Assembly (NCBI RefSeq): GCF_028583425.1
Contig: NC_072795.1
Location: 12,671,001 to 12,735,000 of the forward strand
Length of the DNA stretch: 64,000 nucleotides
Origin: Eublepharis macularius
Taxonomy: Eukaryota > Chordata > Lepidosauria > Squamata > Eublepharidae
Reading direction: 5' to 3'
Position numbers and translations under genes: made by a program. Positions 21,790 through 49,357 of the stretch are shown here, piece by piece. The notes beneath the pieces are model-generated. The model saw nothing but the letters and a program-made list of their open reading frames with translations, was not told where the DNA came from and did not search any database. The first letter of the stretch is position 1. Each line of letters begins with the position of its first letter.

Positions 21790-23798
21790 TCTGCAAGACA
21801 GATGGTTGGATTCATTGATATGGAGAAGTGGGTGGTGGAGAAGACAACGTTGGCCGGGTGGCTTGGGCAACTGGAAGAGTTTCTAACGGCCTTCTATGAG
21901 AAATCCAGGGGAAACCAGAATTTCAGGAAAGAATGGCAACACAGAAGAGGCTCAGGTTTGTCTTTCTATCGGAAGTGAGGCAAGATGATTTGCTCCCACC
22001 AAGATGAAGGGGGAAAGAAAGGTCTTCTGTATCCAGGCCTGACAGCTGGCTGCAAACACACAAACTTGTTTCTAAGCTTCCATAGGCTCCCATGTGATGA
22101 GCTACCCTGTTCCCCAAACCAGACACTTAGCCGTCCTCCGTGCCCAGAATGAAGGTTGCAAAGGAGCAAGGGTGGGGACGGATCGCGTTTCAAAGCTGGG
22201 CTGCAGCTCGGAAAACAGCGCAGGGATGGAGGGAGTCCTGCAGGCTCCAGGTAGGCGACAAGATGATGAACAGGCTTCGTTGGTTAATTAGTGGAAAATT
22301 AAAACCAGGCCTTGCCTCTGGAAGTCAGGCTCTCTGCTGAAGCATATTGGAGGCCTGCAAACATGCCTCATCACTGAGCCAGAGGCAGATCAGCTGCTGC
22401 ATTTAAACAGGTCACTAGTCCTCATAGCTGCAGATAAAAGTACGGCGGTCACAACAGTGAATGGCTCAGAAACTAGAGAGAGCGGAGACAGATTGCATAA
22501 AGACTGAGAATTGCTGATGTCCTCTCTCTCTCCCCCATCCCACAAATCTTCCGTGCAGGCTTCCCACAATACCACTCCTCGCCCTACAACTCTGTTTTTT
22601 TTTAATCATTCATTTGTTCTGAGAGAGGGCACCCCAAAGCGCTAGCAGACAAATGCCTACCTGCAAACTTTGCATTCCGGTTTGGATGGGGAAAGAGATT
22701 CCCTCCCAACTCCTTTGTACAGCTGTCTCCGTTTGCCAGCAAGAGCCAAGAAAAAGTGTTCAGGGGCTCATACCTGGACACTCAATTGAAAGCCCGAAGC
22801 AAGTCAGTCAACACCTCCCTCCCCTGTTTCCCCTCTCATTCAAAACGGGGTTAAATAGTGCCAAGATGGAAATTGTAACAGTCTAAGCCACAGGCTCAAG
22901 CCACTGTGATCTCAAACTGGGCATTCAGATGGGTGAAGGTTTTAAATAAATTCACCAAAGTACTCAATAATCTCTAAGTCAGATCACTATTCCTATGTAG
23001 AGTTTCCTGGGTTCCCCTTATAGACGAGGGGCTCTTTTGTTTAACTTCTCCGTAGGAAAGGATTTATACCAGATTTATCTCTAGGAAGGAATTTATAATG
23101 GTCAAGAGAATTGCAAGAATGCTGGAATATCAAATGCTTGAAAAGGTGAATAACATGCAAAATATTTCATTGCCCACTTTATAAGAATAGAACTCACGGA
23201 ACTCTGCAAGGTTTTCATTTTGCCCAGTGTATCTGATTACAAAAGATGATATAAACAACGTGCACTGGACTAGATTAAGCACTCCTGAATCCGCCCTCTG
23301 CCCAAATAGAGTTTTTGTAAGACTCTCAGATTTGTAGCATGGATGAAGGATACATTTGGGGCTTTTGTGGTCAAGAGCATAAGTCTAGCCAAAATAAGGA
23401 TGAAATTAAAGCAAAGGGAGAAAAAGACCATTGTAGGAAGTAGAACCTTGAGCCAGCGAAACCCACTGCCTCCTTTATGGGGAGGTTTCCGAAAAGAAAC
23501 ACAAAATGGTCCTGGGTACCATAGACACGCACCATAAATCTCGTCTGTCTGAGTATCTAGCTTACTACTGCCTCCTCTGACTCTCAAAGGCTTTGGACAG
23601 AAGAAGGGCTTCCCCAGCCCCATCTGAGGTTATTGGAAGACGCTGAGTTGGGGACCTAAAACATGAAAAGTATGCGCCCCTCAGGGAAAAAGTTATAATC
23701 TTTTCAAACTTTTTCTGTACCCTATTTTAAGGAGCCCAATGTGAAGCTTTACTCCCTGTTTGGGTAGCCAGGTGGAAAGGGGAGGGAGAGAAAAGCAG
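21790..23798. other. No recognised gene or repeat (about 2 kb)
   Basis: No family-level match for the frames here, including the 117-codon minus frame at 23270-23623. It may be degraded repeat. Confidence 0.35.
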
Positions 23799-23906
23799 GG
23801 CCGTTTCCACACGGCTTACCTTCCCTCGGAACGACCCGGAACATCGCGCAAAAAATGCGGAAGATCTGGGTCATTCCGAGGGAAGGTAAGCTGTGTGGAA
23901 ACGGCC
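23799..23906. mobile_element. Compact foldback element, GGCCG ends, 3-bp TSD
   Basis: 108 bp, ggccgtttccacacggctta to taagctgtgtggaaacggcc, flanked by cag on both sides (23796-23798, 23907-23909). Almost perfect hairpin with a short loop near 23850. Confidence 0.85.
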
Positions 23907-23909
23907 CAG

Positions 23910-25299
23910 GTTACTCCTAGGTTGTGCTTGATTTCCCCCAAGGAGGCTGGCTCCCAAAATACTAAGAAATGAAGCTGCTTGGCAAAGTGAAGTGGTTTAA
24001 GAGTTTTGCGTCTCAAGGAAAGCAGTGAGGCCAAGTTTTGCCTGAAGCAGCAAACGGGGGCGGGGTGGGGGGGGACACCTCAGGCCTGATATGAGGGAGC
24101 CATTCAAGGGCTGGGAAAGACAGTAACTCCTTTTGCAAGCCAATCCCCCGCCCTTCCCCATTGGTCTCCCTGAGGATTAAGCTTTGGCAGAGGGACTGCA
24201 GTACAGCCAGGGCAGAAAATGCCAGGAGACGTATGCGTGAACTTCATCGAAGTAGTTTTTCCTGAGCTGTTGACTGAATCACCGGCAATATCCCAGGGGA
24301 ACGAACACTTGGAATGTTGCACCCTCACTCCCGCACTTGTAGGTGGTGGAAAATGGGGAGGAAAATGTCCAGAAGCCGTGTCTCCTCTGCTCCCTTACTC
24401 CAAGGCCCCCTCTTCACAGACAATACATGAGAAATTGCAGGGGGTAGCAATTGCAGAGGGTAGCAAACCTGGCACCTGAATTTTTCAAATCAAGAGACTG
24501 CAACTCAGCTACAATGAAGTCCGCACACAAAACATGAGATATGGGGTGGGGGGTGGATGGTGGAAATGAGCAGACAGCCAAGTTGAGGAGTTAAATGGCT
24601 GGGCACTCAGGCCTTGTAGCAAGGAGACAGCAATAAGGCAGGCCTGGGGCGAGTGCTGCATGGGGAAATCCAACTCTGAACACTCGACTCTCCAAGTCGG
24701 TTTAGCATTCTTGGAGATCTGGGTTTGTTTTCGCCTGAGCTTGGTAGAACAGAACGGTCACTGAGCTGTTTGGGGTCTAACCCTGAACAAACCAGCTGCC
24801 GTTTGTACCCTACTCTCTTTCTCAACTTTTGATTCTTGTAATCCAGAGCGATAGAGTTCACCGTCCCCACCCTTCCAGGTTTAAAAAGGAATCGCCTTAT
24901 GTGACAGCTTGGAAAAGCGACCTAAGTTAGTAGAGGGCAACTCTGGGTAAGAAACACTGCCCAGGCTGGGATTTAAAAAAACAAAAAACAAAACACAACC
25001 CTGTTTTACCAACAAGGCATCCTGTGGCGAGAAGAGGAAGGTAATTCTCCAGAAGGGGGGGGGGGTTACACTCCTGCAATGCCCTCCCCTTCCCTGTTTA
25101 AAAGAGAGAGAGAGAGAGAGATCCTCCCAGTATTTCCTTCCTTAGAGCCTTGGGCTGGAAGATCACACATCGTAACTCCCAAAGGTGGTGGTGGGGGGAC
25201 CTGTACAAAGGCAGGGCTTGGACGTTTTGTGTGTTGCAGGCACCGCACAGCAGAGGAGAGCGAGAGATAAAGAGGGCGCGATCAATGGAAGGAAACTCA
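23910..25299. other. Region downstream of EPHB3, nothing recognised
   Basis: About 1.4 kb without a clear repeat or gene; contains a GA microsatellite at 25098-25120 and several G and A runs. Confidence 0.35.
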
Positions 25300-26549
25300 C
25301 GTAAAATCGTTATTGCCTTTATTCTGCCCGCACTTCTCTCGCACGGTCCAGACGGCCAGTACACGCACTCGTACACATGCAAGCTTGCCAGCTCCGCGAG
25401 GGACCCTCTTGCCTCTCGGCTCAGGGTTGCAGAAGCTTTCAGAAGAAAGCAAAAAAAAAACCAAACCGAAACCCCCCAAACAAAAAAAAAAAAAAAGGAG
25501 AGAAAGAGAAGGTGTTCCAGTTCTTTCTTTTTTTGGCAGCAATCACAGCGAAAAGGATCCGCAGAGATGGGCGTGTGGCTGGCAAAGCCTGCTCCTTCCT
25601 GCATGAAAGACGAGGTGGAGAGGAAAGGGCAGAGACGCAGGGCTTCTCTGCTTCGCTCGGCCTCTCCTTGCTTGAACGCTGCCGGGCAGGCAGGACACCT
25701 TCAACATCCGTCTGTGTGATCTCTGTGCAAACTTGTGCCAACGGGCCTTTAGGGTCGCGAATGCAAGAAGCAGAGCTGACTGCACCTGACTCCCTGCACG
25801 GAAACCATCGCTGGCTTTGTAGTTCTGGCTCGCTGGGCCCAAATGAACCGATCCCCATCTCCCTGCAGACGTTTCTTGTGCAGTTCCAGGAACAGGGCGG
25901 AGTGGACCCTATGATTGTCTACGGGTGCGTCGGAAACAACATCTAGCCAGACCCCCCCTTCCCCCCCAACAAATGCAGCTCGAGCAGGCAGGCTGGCTCC
26001 TTCATTTGTTTGCTGAGGGGGATTCTTTCCTCTCTGCTGAGAAGGAAGTCGAAGAATTCACTGCACCAAAGAGCCTCCACAAAGGGGGGAGGCAACCCAA
26101 GACTGTGCATCAGTGCCGAGTAAAGGAAGCTTGAAGAAGTGGCACGGCCGGAGGGCAATGCAGAAGGTGAACGGCAGGACTCGAAGAAAGGGGGAGGAGG
26201 CCAGGAGGGAGCTGGCGCCTCCCCCCCATTAATCCATCTTCAATATGAAGATTCCGCATCACCGGTGCACCGTTCCAAGGATGCCACGCAAAAAGGAGGG
26301 CAGGGATCCTTCTTTCTTGCCCCAACCCTGACCTGAGTGCGTTTAATCTAGCTAGGCTCCTCCTAGTCCATTCCACCACAGGTCTCTTGTCAAGCCAAGG
26401 AGCTCCACATGAAGATAAGGGAGTGTCGGGAAGGGAGGAGGGAAAGCCTCCCCTTCCCACAAACTCCAACAGCTGGGCGGCACCGCAAACTAGAATCCTA
26501 GGGAGAGATTCCCCTGGTGGGTCCGTTCCAAACCCAGAGTCCTTGGCGG
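25300..26549 (-). other. EPHB3: Probable 3' UTR of EPHB3
   Basis: About 1.25 kb downstream of the stop with no recognised interspersed repeat, ending near an AATAAA on the minus strand. It contains an A/T-rich tract (25448-25497, read as poly-U rich in the transcript). A variant ATTAAA (26342-26347) could give a short form. The extent is inferred from the signals only. Confidence 0.55.
25318..25323 (-). promoter_or_regulatory. Candidate polyadenylation signal AATAAA
   Basis: Plus strand TTTATT, minus strand AATAAA, first canonical hexamer after the EPHB3 stop codon. Cleavage would fall around 25300. A weaker ATTAAA lies at 26342-26347. Confidence 0.5.
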
Positions 26550-41657
<15,108 letters not shown>

Positions 41658-41935
41658 CTGGAAAAGAAAAAGAGGAGGGAGTTTAGTTACTGGCACATGA
41701 CAAGAGTTCTGGAGAGGCCCGAAGGTCAGGAAAACAATCTCAAATTGGGCCACAAATCCTTGTTTGTCAGCCACTGCCAACCACCTGCCTGTGTGAACAT
41801 AGACCGGGGACTTCTATGAGAGGACCCTCATGCCTGATACACAGAGCATTTTCTAAGGAGTCCGTCCACACATTTGGGCCTAGTTTACTCAGGCTGTGGA
41901 ATGATGTGACAGAATGGATTGTCCCACTTCAGAAT

Positions 41936-42150
41936 AACAACAACAACATTTGATTTATATACTGCCCTTCAGGACAACATAATGTGCACTCAGAGCAGTT
42001 TAGAGTTTGTTATTATTATCCCCACAACAATCACCCGGTGAGGTGGGTGGGGCTGAGAGAGCTCTGAGAGAGCTGTGACTGACCCAAGGTCACCCAGCTG
42101 GCTTCAAGTGGAGGAGTGGGGAATCAAACCCGGCTCTCCAAATTAGCAAG
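41936..42150 (-). mobile_element. MIR-like SINE in intron 3
   Basis: Contains acatttgatttatatactgc, ccttcaggacaacata, ccccacaacaatcacc, ggtgaggtgggtggggctga, gtcacccagctggcttcaag, gaatcaaacccggctctcc: near-complete copy lacking the head. Confidence 0.75.
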
Positions 42151-43289
42151 GGGGATGAAATGCTCCCTTCTGTTAAAAAAAAACCCCACAGACAGAATGC
42201 CAGCACAAAGGGCTGAACTATGGCTTGATATGCTTGCTTTCTATCTGCAAGCAGGGTTTCTTGCAAAAGGGACCTTTCAAAAGTGGTACCCCCTGCTTGT
42301 CATTTGAAGCGATGCCTCCCAAAGGTAACTCCAGCAGCAAGCTGCCAAATGCCAAGCAGTTTGTTCTATTTGGGCTTCTCTGCGCTCACAGCTGCAAGCA
42401 AATAAATCAGTCTCTTTTCGACTCCAGTTCCTCATCTGAAAAATCAGAATTAGATAGGGCCTCTCTCACAGGCTTCGTGTGAGAGCAAAGAGAGAAGATT
42501 GCACATTAAAAGTGCTATAGATGTGGAGAAAGGTGCTGGCGTAGGGGACAGGCCAACCCTTACAACTTCACGCATTATGATTTTAGAATGCATGCTGCAC
42601 CCCCACCCACCACCCCACACACACACACCAGATCCAAATGATTTATTTTTTGCTCAGCTCCTGCTTGCTGTGAGCCTGACTGAGGAATCTGCTGGTTGCT
42701 ACATTTGAGGGCTTTAAATCTTCCTCTGGGTCACGTGGGAACATTTTTATTTCCAGAACTCCAGAAGCTGCGGTGCCAGCCTCCTGCCTGCGGGAGTTTT
42801 TGCTACGTCTGTTTTATCGACCACAGGAATCCCGGCAGGAGAGAGACGCAGCTTGCTCTGGGATTCCTGCTGGCCTCCGTGGGCCCGATTGACAGTTGCC
42901 GAACAGCTGGGCCGGGGAAACCGAGTGGCTTTCCTGTTCACCCTCCGACCCCCGGGGGCCTGGTGCAACTGGCCAAATTCACAGCCGTGCCTGCTTGGAG
43001 GGATTCTATGGCCCCCTTCTGTCCCCTCCCCCTGCTGATTTCATATTAATTGATATCGTTTTCAAATAAATACAAGACACAGAGGAAAAGGAAGGGAAAC
43101 CAACAGAAAGCCATTAGGATACATGTAATATCTTGGTTGCTGTCAGCTTTGATGGGTCCATATTGGTTGATGTATCAACAAAAGCTGTCACTACATATTA
43201 AAATTTGGCCCTAGTGCATCGGCAAGACTGAGAGTGAAAAGAGCCAACTGCTGTGCAGACCTCACAAATACAAAAGCTCTTTGACTCTT

Positions 43290-43380
43290 GAAAGTGAATC
43301 CCCTGGAAGTCTAGCTGGTCTTCAAGGGGCGACTGTACCCACTTCTTGCTTTCCTACTACAGACTAACACGGCTACCCAA
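43290..43380. mobile_element. gtagcacc-family fragment
   Basis: Contains gaatcccctggaagtctagc, tggtcttcaagg and actacagactaacacggcta. Confidence 0.5.
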
Positions 43381-43402
43381 ATGAAACAAGCTTCGCTAGG
43401 TG

Positions 43403-43569
43403 TAGGGTTACCAACTCTAGGTTGGAAAATTCCAGGCGATTGGAGGAGTGGAGACTTGGGAGAGTGGAGTTTGTGGAGGACAGAGAGCTCAGCAGGGTAT
43501 AATTCCATCGAGTCCACCTTCCAAAGCAGCCATTTTTCTCCAGGGGAACTGATCTAGAGATCAGTTGTA
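43403..43569 (+). mobile_element. hAT-type MITE, GGTTGCCA family, right end lost
   Basis: Starts tagggttaccaac, contains cagggtataattcc and ccatttttctccagggg, and stops inside gatcagttgta, where a palindromic element begins. Confidence 0.75.
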
Positions 43570-43767
43570 GAGCCAAGCTACACGTGACGAATTACACTTG
43601 CCTGGCAAGTGAACAGACTCAGGTGTATTCCTCTCTGTTCACTTGCCATTCACTTGCTCTCCACTTGATCAGGTGGAGAGCAAGTGAATGGCAAGTGAAC
43701 AGGGAGGAATACACGTGAGTCTGTTCACTTGCCAGGCAAGTGTAATTCGTCACGTGTAGCTTGGCTC
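43570..43767. mobile_element. 198-bp near-perfect palindromic element, GAGCCAAGCT ends
   Basis: gagccaagctacacgtgacg to cgtcacgtgtagcttggctc, with the axis at gatc (43667-43670). The arms of about 97 bp differ at only a few bases. It interrupts the preceding MITE at its end. No duplication is clear. Confidence 0.78.
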
Positions 43768-45974
43768 GAACGCTTGATTTGTGCCCAACTAGCATTCCTG
43801 AGAGAGAATCTACCCATTATTCAAAATGATGCAGCAGAATTCTGTAATGTATGGCTTCACACTGCATGCTAGTTGCGTGGGGGTGTTCATATTTTTGAAT
43901 GCTCCTACATAAAAAAATCTTACTTTATGTATACTCAGAAGAAAATATCATCACAGCAATCTTTCTAACGTATTCGTTTACCACATGGAGGAGGAAGGTT
44001 GAAAAACTGAGAGAGGCTATTCAAAAAGACGGCTTCTCAACCTGCAGTCTGAAATGGTCCCATACCAAATCCCACGGCTTTATTCAGCACGCTTTGTACA
44101 CTGGCTATGCTAAATCCTTTCTCCTGTTTGTACTTAAACCTAGCAAACAGCGTTTCTAGAGGATGCCTTCTTTCCAGTATTTATGAGAGTTTAAACTTGC
44201 TCATTTTCGAAGCTAATTTGATATAGCAATAGGGAATATTTTATACACCAAATTTCAGATGCAATTTTTTTTTTAAAAAAGAAAACATTAAAACGATCTT
44301 TTCCTTGTAATAAAAGGAATCCTTCTTTCCTTTGCAATCCTGCAAGCGAACACATCGGGAGACCTGAGCACGGATTTCCATGTAGTTTGACGGTGCCCCA
44401 AAGACACATCCATTATGAAGGATTAGGGAAAGGGCAGGAAGCAGTATCCATATCTATTTAAATTTAATCCATCAACTGATAAAAGTCAGATGACCAAAGT
44501 TATCTTTATTTATCCACTGACAGCTCAGGGTTGGCAACATTCAGGATAACCTCCGAACTATCGCAAGACCAGGAAAAGAGAAGATTCATCATGCTTTGTG
44601 TACCCGGTGATGTTCCTTGCTACTAAACAGGTTTTGAATAATGCTGCAGGGTCAATTACATTTTCCAGGCATGTGGCCCTGACAGTATGGAGTGTCTCCT
44701 CCCAGTACGGATTTGGGACCATAGCAGTCAAGCTACCAGTTTTGTGTTCCCAAGGAGCAAACAAAACCAGGTAGGCGAATCCCGAAACTGCAAGAAGTAG
44801 AGCCAGTCAGCAGAAATAGGCTTCATCTGCGTATTTTAATTGGTTGCACGATCCAGTAATTTATTTTATAGCACTTTACTGATTTTTTAGCAATAGGGCC
44901 AGTAAATAGGACGAGGTTGAAGAAAGAAGAACGCAGACATCAGCTGCTAAAATGGGGGGCACTGTGGTGGGGGACTCAGTCCCAGAGAGAGAAACTGAGA
45001 GTCTCTCTACACGAGACACCTTGGCACGTGTTTGTCAAGTGTAGGGAAACATAATGTTAGCTGGGAAGCATAGTTTAAAAAGACAGAGCTGGCAGAAACG
45101 GGTTTGTTAATTTCATCTTCAGCTCCCCAAAGGTTCTGTCAATTTCACCTCTCCAGTCTAAAACTGTGTGGGATCGCAACCAGAGGGCAGCGAGGAATGG
45201 AAATGGGCTGGAGCTGCCTTCCAGAGCCAGGCTTGGCCTTGGAGAGGTTCTAATGGGCTGAAGTTTCCCTTCTGGTATTTCACAGCTCCTTCACACAGCT
45301 CCAGTGCATAGTAAAGCCTCTGTCCTGCTGCCGGCTCTGCCTTTTTAAATGACCCTTCCCGGCTACCATTGCATCTCCCGACACGTGTTCTTCACGTGTC
45401 AGATGTCTCGTGTAGAGAAACTCAAAGAGCTGCAAGGAGTGAGCCGCCTGCTGGCCCAAGATTTCTTTCAAGCAGGCCTCTCTCTGCCAGTATATTTCTC
45501 GGTTGCCCTGAGGATTAGAAACTTGCTCCCCTTTTGATAAACATTTAGGTTTCTGGAAAGATGCAGCACACCCTGTGCTGCAAGTTCCAATTTCAAAACC
45601 TGAAGTGCTGCTCCAGCCACGCAGATTTCCGGACTTCCATCCTCTGGCAAAAACACACATCCAACTCACCCAATGCCAGATGAGACTACACAGAAATAAA
45701 CAGGAGGCGTATAAAGACTCCTCGCCACGTGCTGCCTGTCTACACGAGGGCTGGGCCTGAATCCGCTAACCCCACCAATCACAGCCGCCTGGGCCAAGGC
45801 AACACTCTTATCATTAGGGCTAACCACAGCTAGTGCCACAGGAATTTGGAGTCCGGCAGGAAGTTGCCAAGACTGTACCGAAACCAGCAGAGGAAGACAC
45901 AAAGTCAACAACGCTGCTCTTGCCTAGCTCAGATCAGATGAACACAAATCCTGCAAACTTCCCCTTTTGCCCCC
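43768..45974. other. Intron 3 stretch, nothing recognised
   Basis: About 2.2 kb of mostly AT-rich sequence with no known repeat or frame I can assign. Confidence 0.35.
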
Positions 45975-46152
45975 TTCTCACATAGAGTTGCCAACTGCCA
46001 GGTTGGGAATTTCCTGGAGATTTTGGGAGTGGAGCCTGGAGAGGGTAGGGTTCGGGGAGACAAGGGACATCAGCAGTGCAGAACGCCCTAGAGTCCACCC
46101 TCAAAAGCAGCCATTTTCTCCAGGGAACTGATCTTTATGGCATGGAGATCGG

Positions 46153-46335
46153 GGCTGTTTCCACACATCTTACCTTCTGCCGAAACATCGTGGAAGACAG
46201 CGTCTTCTCATGCGAAATCGCGCCAGGAAGACTTGATTTCGTGCAAAAATCCCAGATGACAGCGTCTTCCTGGTGCGATTTCACGCGCAAAGACGCTGTC
46301 TTCCGCGATGTTCCGGTAGAAGGTAAGAAACGGCC
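46153..46335. mobile_element. Foldback element, GGCTG ends, right end shortened
   Basis: ggctgtttccacacatctta on the left; on the right ggtaag joins directly to aaacggcc, so part of the right terminal repeat is missing. Flanks cgg and cag. The interior is like the 41161 and 47607 copies. Confidence 0.72.
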
Positions 46336-46639
46336 CAGTTTATTTATTTATATCATATTTGTATTCCACCCTCCCTGTAAGCAGGCTCAGGGGGGCTAAC
46401 AACCTTAAAATCATTTAAAAACATTCCATATTAAAACATTAAAACATCATATAAAAATAACAGCACTCTTCTGCCCGGCGGCAGCAGTACAGCTAATAAG
46501 TAACGATACGGCAGTACAACTGGATATAGCAGCACAGTAACAGCAGCTGAAAAACAAACCGTGGTGGGCAACTTTCACAGGGAGGGGAGTAGATGTTGCA
46601 CCCTCCATCCAGCGGAAGCCAACCTCAGCCATGAGCCAT
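46336..46639 (-). mobile_element. LINE-like 3' tail and unassigned sequence within the MITE
   Basis: 46336-46450 has tttatttatttatatcatat, gtattccaccctccctgtaa, gcaggctcagg, typical of L2/CR1-like LINE tails read in reverse. The rest (46450-46639) is unassigned and has gcagcag and gtacaac words. Confidence 0.4.
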
Positions 46640-47606
46640 GAGTTGTAATTCCGTGAGATCTCCAGCCGCCACCTGAAGGCTGCCAACCCTACTGTCACAT
46701 ATATATGAATGGGGAAAGAGTCAAACGTGTTTCCCCATTCCCTTATCAGTAATTTGGTGGGAGGGGGAAGCTGTTTGAAATACTTCTGGAAGATTTCCTC
46801 CCTAGTCTAGCCCCAAAGCCCTTTCAGCCTCCCCAGGTATCAAGCTCCCAGGTTGAATCAACTCCTCAGACCTCTACTTCCCAATTCGCAGATAGGAAGG
46901 GATGGCTGGTTAAGAGTAGTTCTCCATTTTCTTTTCCTGGGCTAGCACATTTCTCAAAGAAGGGGGAAGAACACTGGGAGATTCAGTCCTTTGAAAAGAC
47001 AGACGAGTTCCATTTGCAGACTGCCCTCCTCTCACGCACACTTTCCAGCAAAACATTGCTACACCGACTCGTGCGCCAAGAAACGCTTCCATCTTCCAGA
47101 GGGCTCGAGAAGGTGCAGGCCATAAATTCTCTGGAGTGCACACTGGCATGCACAAAATGCTCTCCTGCAACTATACACTGTGTGGAGGAAACACGGCAAC
47201 TATCTCTAGGACAAAACTGCCCTGTACTAATTATTTCCTCGTTAAGGAATCCCAAGGTTGCCTGGAAATACCCCTTTGTCATGTGCTTAGAAATTCATGA
47301 GAATAAAGCCATATTTCGGAGAGCAGGTGGCCCATTATGAGGCATTTGATTTTTCGCTGCCGTGGTTTTCTGCTGCCATGGTAGCTCTGCAGGGTCGCTA
47401 GGTCAAGCTGGCAACCAATAAGAGGGAGTGAGGTGACATACGGAAGGTGAGACCAATGTCACAACGTCACTTCTCAGATGTACCCAGTAGTGACACAGAG
47501 ATGCGGGCAACGTTTAAAAAACAAAAGATTATCACACTGGTGCTTCAAGCAGCAATGGGCAAAGGAGCTTGCTAGCACGAGGTCTCCCACCATTGCCGGA
47601 GACCCG

Positions 47607-47722
47607 GGCCGTTTCCACATGTCTTACCAGCGTCTTCCTGGTGCGATTTCGCGCAAGAAGACACTGTCTTCCGGGTCTTTTGTGAGATGTTTCACTGGCA
47701 GGTAAGACGTGTGGAAACGGCC
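47607..47722. mobile_element. Foldback element, GGCCG ends
   Basis: 116 bp, ggccgtttccacatgtctta to taagacgtgtggaaacggcc, flanks ccg and ctg. It is a shortened relative of the 41161 copy, lacking the left interior. Confidence 0.8.
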
Positions 47723-47784
47723 CTGGCAAGCCCGAGTGTTCGCAGTGATCTTTCTTTCAGAACTGCACTTTATCTACCAGGGCC

Positions 47785-48000
47785 AGATAATTTATTTATT
47801 TACGTTATTGACAGCTTGCCTTTCTCGCTGAGACTCAAGGCAGATTACACAGCGTAAGACAGTTCAGTCAAATGGCATGAGACATCCAACAAACAATGCA
47901 AATAGGACTGGGATTGTATAAAAATTTAGAAACAAGGCAAAACCCCCCAAAATCCAACGTATCTTATACGATATGTCATAAACAATGTTTAAAAAGTGAC
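47785..48000 (-). mobile_element. LINE/SINE 3' tail relic
   Basis: Contains tttatttatttacgttattg, gcctttctcgctgagactca and aggcagattacacag, the reverse of the gccttgagtctca tail seen at 62440. Confidence 0.5.
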
Positions 48001-48312
48001 AAAAGGAGAAAACAGCACTGAATCAGAGGGAAAGCATTTGTATGGCTGTGTAGATTTTGGCTCGCTATATGTTATCTTCACTGTGACTATACCTCCAAAA
48101 ATAGGCTAAGGGGCAGCACAATAAATGGAGGAGAAGCTGCAATTTGAGAGATGCAGTGAAGCAAGGAAGGCTGTTTGCCCAGGAGGCAAGGCAGTCAGAG
48201 GTCTACCAAGATCGAGACTCCGGATCTGTGCATGGCAGCCCCTTAGAGCTGTGATGTCCTTCCAGGCTCCGGGATGTCCCCACTCATTCAAGCAGCTGTC
48301 TTCTTCTAGCTA

Positions 48313-48530
48313 GTGGTTGTGGAGAGTGCTCTCAAGTCATAGCTGACTTATGGCAATCCCTGCCGGGGTTTTCAAGGCAAGAAACTAACAGAGGTGGTTT
48401 GCCCTTGCCTGCCTCTGCAACCCTGGTCTTCACTGGAGGTCTCCCATCCAATTACTAACCAAGACCGACCCTGCTTAGCTTCTGAGAACTGATGAGATCA
48501 GGCCCACTTGGGCTATCTAGCTAGGTAGGG
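48313..48530 (-). mobile_element. 5S-rRNA-derived SINE in intron 3
   Basis: Minus strand: ctgatctcatcagttctcag, aagctaagcagggtcggtct, tggttagtaattggatggga, gacctccagtgaag; body ggcaagggcaaaccacctct. Confidence 0.8.
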
Positions 48531-48607
48531 ATACAAAAAATCTGGGTCGGTGTTGGAAGCTGTCTGGGCAATTATCCATTTTGACTGTGCCTGCAATGCC
48601 TTGCCCT

Positions 48608-48824
48608 TAGGGTTACCAGCTCCAGGTTGGGAAAATCCTAGAGATTTGGAGGGTGGAACCTAGGGAGGTCGAGTTTGAGGAGGGGAGGGACTTCAGCAGG
48701 ATATACTGTCATAAATCCACCCTCAAAAGCAGCCATTTTCTCCAGGAGAACTGATCTCTGTAGCCTGGAGATCAGTGGTAATTCCAGAAGATCTCCAGCC
48801 ACCACCCGGAGATTGGCAACAATA
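48608..48824 (+). mobile_element. hAT-type MITE, GGTTGCCA family, perfect TSD
   Basis: 217 bp, tagggttaccagc to ggcaacaata, flanked by cttgccct at 48600-48607 and 48825-48832. Confidence 0.88.
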
Positions 48825-49095
48825 CTTGCCCTCAAGCCTGGGATGTACGGCTTTCCTGGTCCTACCCATGCTTATGGCCCTACCCATGCTTATGGCCCAG
48901 CATCTTGACAATCATTAACTCCTGGAATTCAGTGCCATAAGACATGATTACTGCCCTTGGCTTAGATGGCTTTTCAAATGGATTAGACAGATTCCCGAAG
49001 GACAATGGCCGCTGAGTTACAAAAGCTGAGAATGGAACTTGTATGGCTGTAGTTACCATACTTTAGATTTTCAAAGAGACAAGCAAGGGCATGGC

Positions 49096-49118
49096 TCTCT
49101 CTCTCTCTCTCTCTCTCC
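49096..49118 (+). repeat. CT microsatellite
   Basis: About eleven ct repeats. Confidence 0.9.
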
Positions 49119-49357
49119 ATGACCTTCCTGGGATCATCTGGTGGGCCTTCTTTGAAGAAAGCTAGTCAGACTAAGAAGACTTCAGCCCTGTTTGTACTCT
49201 TAAATCATCTACTTGCCGGTATGACTGAGCACTAAAAAGAAGGGAAATGGTATGAAGCCACAGAAACTGATGGTGTCTGAAGGACACGGCATTGGAGGAC
49301 CTACAGACAAATCCAAGATCTCACTTTGAGCTCCTGACCTGGACACTGTCTCTCATT

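Larger units (their letters stand above)
45983..46691 (+). mobile_element. hAT-type MITE, GGTTGCCA family, broken by insertions
   Basis: Left part 45983-46150, right part from about 46640 to 46691 (gttgtaattccgtgagatct, gctgccaaccct). Flanks ttctcaca and ctgtcaca match six of eight. Between them sit a foldback (46153-46335) and a LINE-like tail. Confidence 0.7.

Noticed and set aside
23270..23623. 117-codon minus frame with a hydrophobic stretch
   Set aside because: No recognisable family, no splice context and no supporting neighbour; probably chance.
25150..25946. Overlapping 140-190 codon frames on both strands
   Set aside because: They lie in the probable EPHB3 3' UTR, overlap each other in several frames, and show no domain.
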